Origin: Candidatus Poseidoniales archaeon
GTDB lineage: Archaea; Thermoplasmatota; Poseidoniia; Poseidoniales; Poseidoniaceae
Length of the DNA stretch: 11,263 nt
Assembly: GCA_012270265.1 (NCBI GenBank)
Contig: JAAXIR010000201.1
Coordinates: forward strand, 1-11,263
Reading direction: 5' to 3'
The notes under the pieces were generated by a model. That model worked only from the letters and a program-made list of their open reading frames with translations. It searched no databases and was not told the origin of the DNA. Shown here piece by piece: positions 5,511-11,263 of this stretch (positions are counted from its first letter, which is position 1; every line of letters begins with the position of its first letter). Made by a program: the position numbers and the translations under genes.

Positions 5511-6758
5511 TTGTCGGACGATGGTGAACTTGCAGCGAGAAGGCTCCGTCTCAAACTCGCGCTTGAGGACCTTCGTGAAATGAAGGGGTTTGGAACAGAA
5601 CTGGTAACAGTGATTATTCCACCGGACCGACAAATCAGCGATGCCCGTTCACTCCTCCAAAACGAGCACGGGCAGGCTGCAAACATCAAATCCAAATCCA
5701 CTCGCAAGAACGTAGAAGGTGCCATTGTTTCTTCAATCTCTTCTCTGTCGCTGTTTAAGAATGCAGGTGAACGTGGTATCGCTTTGTTCACCGGAGCGAT
5801 CATCGTTGGAAACAACAAGACTCGTCAAACAACGGTTGTCATCGATGATCCACCACAGGCTCTACTTTCGTTCCGTTATCGCTGTGACTCGTCCTTTGAA
5901 TTAACACAATTGGAGGACATGCTCGTCGACAAGCGATCCTATGGGTTGTTTGTTATCGATCGATCTGAGGCTGCTTATGGTATCGCTTCAGGCAAGCGTA
6001 TTCACGTCCAGGAACATTTGGTATCCAACATCATGGGCAAGCACCGACAAGGTGGTCAGTCAGCTCAACGTTTCGAGCGTCTGATTGAGGAAGCAGCTCA
6101 CAACTTTTTCAAGCGAGCTACAGAACACGCTTGTTCCTATTGGCTTCCGAACCTTGAGAACATTCAGGCCATCATTATCGGTGGGCCTGGAGCAACCAAA
6201 GATTACGTTGTTCGAAACGAATACTTCCATCATGAGATCGCAAAGAAGATTGCTAAGACGCATTTCGATGTCGGTTATTCCAACGAATCGGGTGTACGAG
6301 AACTGGTCGATAACGCTGGAGCCCTGATGGGTGAAATCGAACTGGATGCTGAGCGACAAATCATGAATCGGTTCCTTGCTGAATTGATTAAGGCTCAACC
6401 TCGTGCGACCTACGGAGAAATGATGATTCGAAAAGCGCTTGAACAAGGTGCGGTCTATACGCTCCTCATCTCAGAAAGTATGCGAATGTATTCGTTTGAA
6501 ATCGAATGTGGGGGATTCGGCAATATATGGACGGCTTCACTCTCGCGTACGGAAGAACTCCCTGAATGCCCATCCTGTGGAGTAGGTAATGACTCACATA
6601 AGGAACTGTCCAACATTTCTCTGATTGACGTTCTGAGTGAAATGTCTGCAAAATCCAACAGTGAAATCGCCTTTATTTCGATTGATACAGAAGAAGGAGC
6701 GCAACTTGCACATGGCTTTGGTGGCTTGGCCGCAATCCTCCGCTACCCAATGATGTGA
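5511..6758 (+). CDS. prf1: Peptide chain release factor aRF1 (aRF1/eRF1 family)
   Basis: Reads all three stop codons and triggers peptidyl-tRNA hydrolysis. 415 residues, normal for archaeal aRF1. Seen from this start: helix RRLRLKLALEDLREMKGFGTEL (10-31) with IPPDRQISDA; stop-decoding motifs NIKS (58-61) and YRCDSSF, the YxCxxxF motif (123-129); catalytic GKHRQGGQSAQRF with GGQ at 181-183; and domain 3 ending near AILRYPMM. A CPSC pair late in domain 3 has only one partner Cys upstream (IECGGF), so the zinc mini-domain some archaeal RF1s carry looks incomplete. There is no usable ATG or GTG: an in-frame stop lies at 5469 and the first ATG is after helix 1. TTG at 5511 has an SD and TTG at 5478 is the alternative (426 residues). 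argS follows directly. Confidence 0.95.
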   Translation: MSDDGELAARRLRLKLALEDLREMKGFGTELVTVIIPPDRQISDARSLLQNEHGQAANIKSKSTRKNVEGAIVSSISSLSLFKNAGERGIALFTGAIIVGNNKTRQTTVVIDDPPQALLSFRYRCDSSFELTQLEDMLVDKRSYGLFVIDRSEAAYGIASGKRIHVQEHLVSNIMGKHRQGGQSAQRFERLIEEAAHNFFKRATEHACSYWLPNLENIQAIIIGGPGATKDYVVRNEYFHHEIAKKIAKTHFDVGYSNESGVRELVDNAGALMGEIELDAERQIMNRFLAELIKAQPRATYGEMMIRKALEQGAVYTLLISESMRMYSFEIECGGFGNIWTASLSRTEELPECPSCGVGNDSHKELSNISLIDVLSEMSAKSNSEIAFISIDTEEGAQLAHGFGGLAAILRYPMM

Positions 6759-6762
6759 GGTG
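6756..6762 (+). promoter_or_regulatory. Shine-Dalgarno TGAGGTG of argS containing the aRF1 stop codon
   Basis: TGAGGTG, then tttcg, then ATG at 6768. The leading TGA is the aRF1 stop. This nearly copies the gfcR-lysS junction, so both tRNA synthetases are joined to their upstream gene in the same way. Confidence 0.7.
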
Positions 6763-6767
6763 TTTCG

Positions 6768-8537
6768 ATGAAGATTCTTCAGGCAACAATTTCACCTCAT
6801 CTCGAATCGATTCTCTCCGAAATGGGTGTTGTCAAGGATGCTTGGGAATCCTTGCTGCAACCGAGTCGGGAAGCGAGTCAAGGCGATTTGACACTTCCGT
6901 GTTTTCCATTCGCCTCGGTTATGAGGAAAGCACCGCAGGCGATTTCAGATGAAATTGCAGGGTTGTTCCCTCAACTCGATGCATTGGCCAGCGTCTCTTC
7001 TGTGAATGGGTATCTGAATTTCACTGCCAACCCTGAATGGCTTGCAGATGCAGTCCTCTCAAATCAAGTACACATTGGCTCTGCTCTCGAAAATTCGGGA
7101 CGAACTGGAGAGACGGTTCTTCTGGAACACACTTCAGCCAATCCGAATGGACCGTTTCACGTTGGTCGTGCACGAAACGCCATCCTTGGCGATACCCTTG
7201 TTCGCTTGCACCGACTTCACGGCGACGATGTCCGAGCAGAGTACTACGTCGATGACATGGGGAAACAAGTCGGTGTCCTTGCTTGGGCCCTCGACAATCT
7301 GTCCGCGGACGATGTCAACGAGCTTCTCTCAGAGCGTGAACCTCCATCAGAGAGATGGCTCACAAAAGCAGATCACCAACGCGTACGATGGTATCAGGCT
7401 GCTCAAATCCTCCGAAAGGATGCTAATGAAGAACGAAAAGCCCAGATTGAGAAAGAGATAGGAATACTGGTTCATGCAAGCGAGCATGGTGATGTCGGTG
7501 TGTTGGAATCGTTTGAAGCAGCATACACCCCCGTACTGGAAGGCATGCTTGCCACGCTTTCACGCCTCGGAATCTCCTATGACACGTTTACGAAGGAATC
7601 CAGATTTGTCGTGGATGGCACAGTCTCCAAACTTATGGAAACCCTGGATAGCTTGGAGATTTCGGATACAGCAGACAACGGCGCTGGTTTCCTCGATCTC
7701 GGCCAACGTGGACTCAAAGGAAAGACTGAATTCTTCTATAGAAGAGGAGATGGATCAAGCCTCTATGCAACGCGTGACGTTGCTTACCACATGTGGAAGT
7801 GGGGTGAATCCAATCGACTTGTCAACGTCCTTGGTGAAGATCACAAACTGCAAGCAAAGCAAGTTGGGCTCACCCTTGAGGAGCTTGGACAAAAGCGACC
7901 AGAAGTGTTGTTCTATTCGTTCATCAAACTACCCGAGGGGAAGATGAGTACGCGTCAAGGCAATGTTGTGTTCATGGACGACCTCTTGGAAGAAGCTCAT
8001 GCACAAGCCTCTGCCGTCGTTCGTGAGCTTCGTCCTGAATACGATGATGAAAAGGTTGCGAAGATTGCTGAAGCGGTCGGTACTGCAGCCGTTCGATTCA
8101 ACATCCTCAAGGTCAGTCCGGAGCAAGGGTCCACGTGCCGAGGGGAGGAGGCACTTGCCTTCGAAGCAGGATCTGCACCCTTCATCATGTATGCTCACAC
8201 ACGAGCCTGCTCAATTTCGAAGCGTGCTGATGCACTTCCAACGTCTCCGATTCAACGCCCAAGCGTCGATGCAATGCCGGAAGGTTTGGTTGAATTGTTG
8301 CGTCTTATGTGCAAACACAACGATGTTCTCGAACGTTCCGTTCGTGAGCAAAAAGCACACCTCTTTGCTCTACACATGCTTGATCTTGCCAATGCTTACA
8401 ACGGATTTTACCGAGACTGTCCTGTCGTTAAAGACAACGAAGTCGACGGATTTGCCTTTGCCATCAGCCAAATGGCACGAAAACTCATGCGCTCTGGACT
8501 TGAAGGACTCGGAATTACACCGATCGAAGAAATGTAA
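6768..8537 (+). CDS. argS: Arginyl-tRNA synthetase
   Basis: Class I synthetase that charges tRNA-Arg; the enzyme needs tRNA bound to activate arginine. 589 residues, full length. Seen in order: the N-terminal tRNA-binding domain typical of ArgRS (about 1-90, with FPFASVMRKAPQAISDEI); the catalytic core opening with LLEHTSANPNGPFHVGRARN (118-137, HIGH as HVGR); YYVDDMGKQ (159-167); the ArgRS-type KMSKS loop GKMSTRQGN (391-399); and a helical anticodon-binding (DALR-type) domain from about 450 with CRGEEALAFEAGSAPFIMYAH (457-477). All catalytic motifs are intact. It lies nine bases after aRF1, whose stop is inside its SD, so the two are probably co-transcribed and coupled. The TAA stop is 11 bases from the stop of the convergent zinc-ribbon gene. 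Confidence 0.96.
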   Translation: MKILQATISPHLESILSEMGVVKDAWESLLQPSREASQGDLTLPCFPFASVMRKAPQAISDEIAGLFPQLDALASVSSVNGYLNFTANPEWLADAVLSNQVHIGSALENSGRTGETVLLEHTSANPNGPFHVGRARNAILGDTLVRLHRLHGDDVRAEYYVDDMGKQVGVLAWALDNLSADDVNELLSEREPPSERWLTKADHQRVRWYQAAQILRKDANEERKAQIEKEIGILVHASEHGDVGVLESFEAAYTPVLEGMLATLSRLGISYDTFTKESRFVVDGTVSKLMETLDSLEISDTADNGAGFLDLGQRGLKGKTEFFYRRGDGSSLYATRDVAYHMWKWGESNRLVNVLGEDHKLQAKQVGLTLEELGQKRPEVLFYSFIKLPEGKMSTRQGNVVFMDDLLEEAHAQASAVVRELRPEYDDEKVAKIAEAVGTAAVRFNILKVSPEQGSTCRGEEALAFEAGSAPFIMYAHTRACSISKRADALPTSPIQRPSVDAMPEGLVELLRLMCKHNDVLERSVREQKAHLFALHMLDLANAYNGFYRDCPVVKDNEVDGFAFAISQMARKLMRSGLEGLGITPIEEM

Positions 8538-8548
8538 TCATTCATTGG

Positions 8549-9043
8549 TTAGTAAGTCGATTCGTACAATTCTTGCGTTGCAGTATCAGGATGCTCATCG
8601 ACCGAAGCAAGGACATCCGCTCCAATGGTTCGCAGTTCATTGTACGCTTCCTCAATCTCTTTCACCTGTTTGAGGAAGCGAAGCGGAGGCCAACCACAGT
8701 CAATAATCTCAGGATCGACTGTACTCTGCTCAATCCATGCTGAACATTGGGATCCGTAGCACAAGGCTGACAGGTGCTCGAGGTCAACCCAAAACGTTCT
8801 TCGCTGGCATACGGGACAAATTTTCCCTTCGAGTTTGGTCAGAACAGTCATTCCCTCCTCACCGACAACATCAACATCCCAAGCGATGATGGTTGCTTGC
8901 TCAAGATTCATCTGTTCGCTTTTTCCAAGGAAGGTTTTCATCACTTCCCAAGCAATTTGTTCGGTACTAAAGCACCCCATTCCAATCGCATTTCCATCCG
9001 CTTCGAGAACGGAGGGAACGTACACTCGGCGTGGAGAATCCAT
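8549..9043 (-). CDS. Unrecognised 164-residue zinc-ribbon protein
   Basis: I do not recognise the family. The N-terminal half (about 6-70) looks alpha/beta, with YVPSVLEADGNAIGMGCF, a helix around 27-40 and the strand ATIIAWDVDVV (50-60). A probable zinc ribbon follows, C76-x2-C79-x15-C95-x4-C100, then a single Cys at 116. A charged helix (about 121-140, able to form a coiled coil) and an acidic tail end the protein. There is no signal peptide or membrane segment. Start: ATG at 9043. The frame is open to a TTG at 9088 beside a good GGGAGG (9072-9077), but that SD lies inside such an extension and is too far from 9043, so the true start is uncertain. It lies 54 bases after folB on the same strand and is last in the unit. 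It is not obviously linked to pterin chemistry. Confidence 0.75.
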   Translation of the reverse strand: MDSPRRVYVPSVLEADGNAIGMGCFSTEQIAWEVMKTFLGKSEQMNLEQATIIAWDVDVVGEEGMTVLTKLEGKICPVCQRRTFWVDLEHLSALCYGSQCSAWIEQSTVDPEIIDCGWPPLRFLKQVKEIEEAYNELRTIGADVLASVDEHPDTATQELYESTY

Positions 9044-9097
9044 GTTCGACCTTGAGGCATGAAGGCTTTGAATCCTCCCTTTTGTCAAGGGTTGAAT

Positions 9098-9454
9098 TCA
9101 GCGATTCCACGTGTACTCGATGTAAGGCAAACCGCCTGGATGCGGGAGTGGAGCTTCTGGTTTTTCAATCCGAACGAATACAGTATCAACATTCTCGGAT
9201 TGTTGAATCTGTTCTGAGATACGTTTGGCCATTGATTCCAAGAGGCGAATTGGGGATGAATGCAACACAACATTGTCAATGGCTTCTTGCAGTTGCGCAT
9301 AGTCGACAGTAGTGCCTAGTTGTCCATCCACTATACGGCCTGATAGGTCAACTCGCACCGAGATGTTGAACGGTTGAGGTTTGGTGTGTTCCTCATCGTA
9401 AAATCCGTGTATGCCGTGAACGAGATAATCGTCCAAGCCAACGGAAATCGACAT
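9098..9454 (-). CDS. folB: Dihydroneopterin aldolase family protein (FolB-like)
   Basis: Predicted to cleave 7,8-dihydroneopterin to 6-hydroxymethyl-dihydropterin and glycolaldehyde, or to epimerise it, as the T-fold FolB/FolX family does. 118 residues, standard length. Seen: VHGIHGFYDEEHTKPQPF (12-29) with the conserved acidic pair E21/E22; TTVDYAQLQEAI (48-59); LLESMAKRI (71-79) with the substrate-binding Glu E73; and VRIEKPEAPLP (94-104) with the catalytic Lys K98. Known archaeal dihydroneopterin aldolases are mostly the unrelated MptD, so a bacterial-type FolB here is notable. Start: ATG at 9454 lies four bases after GGAGTGAT; a GTG at 9463 is possible but too close to the SD. It overlaps the parvulin stop region, and the zinc-ribbon gene follows. 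Confidence 0.88.
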   Translation of the reverse strand: MSISVGLDDYLVHGIHGFYDEEHTKPQPFNISVRVDLSGRIVDGQLGTTVDYAQLQEAIDNVVLHSSPIRLLESMAKRISEQIQQSENVDTVFVRIEKPEAPLPHPGGLPYIEYTWNR

Positions 9455-9458
9455 TGAA

Positions 9459-9466
9459 ATCACTCC
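9459..9466 (-). promoter_or_regulatory. Shine-Dalgarno GGAGTGAT of folB containing the parvulin stop codon
   Basis: Minus strand: GGAGTGAT, then ttca, then ATG at 9454. The TGA (9462-9460) is the parvulin stop. The octamer is identical to that at the pyrH junction (4708-4715). Confidence 0.65.
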
Positions 9467-9750
9467 TCATCTCGCTCATGAACCCAAATCAGGTGATAAC
9501 CGAATTGAGTCTTGACGGGGGTTGAAACCGTTTTGAGCGGCGTATTCCAAACTGCTTCCTCGAATTCACGAACCATGTTTCCTTTTCGGAACCACCCGAG
9601 ATCACCGCCACGTTGGGACGATGGACAGGTAGATTTCTTTCGAGCAAGTTTCTCAAAATCTTTGAGTTTGCCAATCTTCTCTGAAATCTGTACGGCTTCT
9701 GATTTTGAAGCAACCAAGATGTGCGAAGCGTGTGCGCTTGGTTTTACCAT
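9460..9750 (-). CDS. ppiC: Single-domain parvulin-type peptidyl-prolyl isomerase
   Basis: Catalyses cis-trans isomerisation of Xaa-Pro bonds and assists folding. 96 residues: just the parvulin domain, like E. coli PpiC (Par10) and the small parvulins of ammonia-oxidising archaea. Seen: ASHILVASK (8-16) with the active-site His H10, STCPSSQRGGDLGWF (40-54) with C42 at the usual Cys/Asp position, GNMVREFEEAV (57-67), and the closing TVSTPVKTQFGYHLIWV (74-90) with F83 and H86. There is no signal peptide or anchor, so it acts in the cytosol, unlike the secreted peptidase encoded just upstream. The ATG at 9750 is preceded by GGTGGAC with a five-base spacer; a TATA-like ttcaataag lies about 25 bases upstream. 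The gene can thus have its own start site or be read through from the M28 gene, 37 bases away. Confidence 0.92.
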   Translation of the reverse strand: MVKPSAHASHILVASKSEAVQISEKIGKLKDFEKLARKKSTCPSSQRGGDLGWFRKGNMVREFEEAVWNTPLKTVSTPVKTQFGYHLIWVHERDEE

Positions 9751-9770
9751 GCCCAGTCCACCAACGTCGC

Positions 9771-9779
9771 CTTATTGAA
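9771..9779 (-). promoter_or_regulatory. Possible TATA element for ppiC-folB
   Basis: Minus-strand ttcaataag is centred about 25 bases before the ppiC ATG, within the 37-base gap after the M28 gene. Weak, by eye. Confidence 0.3.
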
Positions 9780-9787
9780 CTCAACGC

Positions 9788-11263
9788 TCATTCAAAGACG
9801 GGCCATGCAAGGTGGCGGATGTAGGTTCCATAAGCGATGACAGAAACGCCAAGTGATTCTTCATTGAAACGGTCCATTGTATCTGCATAGGTGTGGTACT
9901 CATAGGAACCCGAACCATAGCAAACCAATGCGTTCCCCGTCACTCCGTCAGGGAGGTCGTAGACAAATGGCCCATGGTCAGAGTTGTAAGGCATGCCATC
10001 AGGCTCTCCTTTCTCACCAGCTAATAGACCGGTTGAAACCGAGTATTTTGGGAACAAATCAGGCCGTTCCTTTTCGATGACATCGAGGACATCTTTCATA
10101 GCATTGATGTCTTTTGCAGAGTTGGAAAAGAATCTCAAAGAATTTCCACGGTTTGAAATGTCAATATCAACATGATTCATGTCCAAGTTGATGTACAATC
10201 GTAGATTTCGAGCGAGTTCATCTGCGTTGGCGCCGACATACGCTTTGCTTCCCCACAGTCCTTCCTCTTCTCCGCCCCAGGTGCAAAATCGAATGGTGTA
10301 TTCGGGTGTGCCGCTCTCATTGGCAACCATGGCGATTTGACGGGCCATCTCAAGGACAGTGGCCGTGCCTGATGTGTCGTCGACTGCACCTTGGGCATGA
10401 TACACTGTATCGTGATGAGCCCCTACGATGATGAGATCCTCACTCTTTCCGTAGAGCGTACCACATGGGACACTGACGGAGAGCTCTCCTGCATTATCAA
10501 CATCGGAGAACAAACGAAGGAAGGCTCCTTGTGCAGCCAATTCAAGCATCTGGTTTCCAGTGTTGTTTGAAACCGCAATGAATGGTATATTTTCTGGAAT
10601 CGAGCCACTGTTCGCAGCCTTCATGTCGTCAACACGAATGGATTTGAAAATTGGAATACAGTCATCTGCCACAATCTGTCCGCAATTGGATTGGTTGTTG
10701 ATTCTCAAGATTCCTGCGAGTCCATTTTCCGCAGCCTTGATGTAGATTCCAGTGTTTCCATCGATGCTGTTTCCACCTCGAACAATCCCAACTTTACCGG
10801 CTGCATCGGTCCAGAGTGAATCCACAGTACCATCGTCAAGGTCGATCAATTCCATTTCTTGACCGAATTGATAATCCGCAGAGCCGGAGTATCCTTGTAA
10901 GACAAATTCTGTACGATGTTCAAAGGTTGTGATTTGCGCACCGACGCCACTGTTGCATGCTGCACCAGTGACAGGTCCTCCAAAGAATCCTCCTGCAGGT
11001 GGGATACACATTGAGAGAATGGGAGCACTGTTGATGGCGAACATAGGAACAGGATAGGTATTCAACTGAGGTGAGTACCCCATTTCGGTAAGATTGTCGA
11101 GAATCATTTGCGCTCCAGCAGCCTCTTCAGGACTTCCAGACATACGACCTTCCCATTCAGGATGCCCCAAATTGACGAGTTCTTGTGCATACCATCGTGT
11201 TTGACTTGCATCAAATCCAATCGGCTGGTACACTGGCTCGTCTTCTCCGAAGCCAAGAATTGA
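9788..11263 (-). CDS. M28-family zinc aminopeptidase with PA domain (partial, N-terminus beyond right edge)
   Basis: Predicted secreted, di-zinc exopeptidase that trims amino acids from peptides. The frame is open to base 11263, giving 491 residues; the start and a presumed signal peptide lie outside. An in-frame GTG at 11233 is unlikely to be the real start. Seen, numbered from the window edge: a PA-like insert (about 130-255, with GKVGIVRGGNS); then M28 metal and catalytic motifs AHHDTV (H283, D285), GAVDDTSG (D295), WGGEEEGLWGS (E332 catalytic, E333 metal), NLDMNHVD (D361), NSDHGPF and YHTYADTMDRF (H457). All are intact. Seven or more Cys, many Asp/Gly and no membrane segment agree with export. 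Such peptidases fit a heterotroph feeding on protein. The parvulin gene follows 37 bases downstream on the same strand. Confidence 0.92.
   Translation of the reverse strand, partial: SILGFGEDEPVYQPIGFDASQTRWYAQELVNLGHPEWEGRMSGSPEEAAGAQMILDNLTEMGYSPQLNTYPVPMFAINSAPILSMCIPPAGGFFGGPVTGAACNSGVGAQITTFEHRTEFVLQGYSGSADYQFGQEMELIDLDDGTVDSLWTDAAGKVGIVRGGNSIDGNTGIYIKAAENGLAGILRINNQSNCGQIVADDCIPIFKSIRVDDMKAANSGSIPENIPFIAVSNNTGNQMLELAAQGAFLRLFSDVDNAGELSVSVPCGTLYGKSEDLIIVGAHHDTVYHAQGAVDDTSGTATVLEMARQIAMVANESGTPEYTIRFCTWGGEEEGLWGSKAYVGANADELARNLRLYINLDMNHVDIDISNRGNSLRFFSNSAKDINAMKDVLDVIEKERPDLFPKYSVSTGLLAGEKGEPDGMPYNSDHGPFVYDLPDGVTGNALVCYGSGSYEYHTYADTMDRFNEESLGVSVIAYGTYIRHLAWPVFE

Noticed and set aside
7042..7947. 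Open frames in other phases within argS
   Set aside because: They are shadows of a full-length, motif-complete ArgRS.
8538..8548. Terminator between argS and the convergent gene
   Set aside because: Eleven bases with neither a hairpin nor a T-run.
8774..9062. Plus-strand open frames antisense to the 164-residue gene
   Set aside because: They overlap a minus-strand gene with a plausible zinc ribbon and show no motifs or SD of their own.
9044..9088. TTG start at 9088 for the 164-residue protein
   Set aside because: A rare start codon, and the nearby GGGAGG lies after it rather than before it; ATG at 9043 is kept, with doubt recorded.
1..11263. Defence island, prophage, integron or CRISPR content
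   Set aside because: No integrase, transposase, repeats with spacers, toxin-antitoxin pair or nuclease signature; every gene is housekeeping or a small unknown in a housekeeping unit.

Overview
The window reads as a compact archaeal chromosome segment, most likely from a euryarchaeon of the Thermoplasmatota / marine group II (Poseidoniales) type. Archaeal information-processing genes show this: a class I lysyl-tRNA synthetase, aIF2 beta, aRF1, a NOG1-type GTPase, an archaeal-type UMP kinase and a GfcR-type regulator. The finer placement rests on gene content and on bacterial-looking extras (FolB, parvulin, secreted M28 peptidase). It is inference, because no search could be run. I see no mobile element, CRISPR array, tRNA or rRNA.

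Layout. (1) 1-1689, minus strand: gfcR then lysS, with lysS running off the left edge. (2) 1760-2170, plus strand: aIF2 beta, divergent from gfcR. (3) 3208-2171, minus strand: an unrecognised 147-residue protein, a pterin-4a-carbinolamine dehydratase-like protein and a thioredoxin-fold [2Fe-2S] ferredoxin, tightly packed. (4) 3320-4432, plus strand: NOG1-like GTPase. (5) 5410-4435, minus strand: UMP kinase then a zinc-ribbon membrane protein. (6) 5511-8537, plus strand: aRF1 then argS, divergent from the UMP kinase across a spacer with a perfect 10-bp inverted repeat. (7) 11263-8549, minus strand: M28 peptidase (enters from the right edge), parvulin, FolB and an unrecognised zinc-ribbon protein. 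No gene-free stretch exceeds about 110 bp.

The main theme is translation: tRNA charging (LysRS, ArgRS), initiation (aIF2 beta), termination (aRF1) and ribosome assembly (NOG1). Nucleotide supply (UMP kinase), pterin/folate chemistry (PCD, FolB) and extracellular protein use (M28) accompany it.

No single locus looks like a new defence or mobile system. The most unusual signal is in the gene junctions. At all six tightly packed same-strand junctions the upstream TGA stop lies inside the Shine-Dalgarno-like element of the next gene. All eight genes followed by a same-strand neighbour whose stop is visible end in TGA, while five of six genes at unit ends use TAA. Other points of interest are the inverted repeat at the UMP kinase start, the forced TTG start of aRF1, and two unrecognised small proteins.
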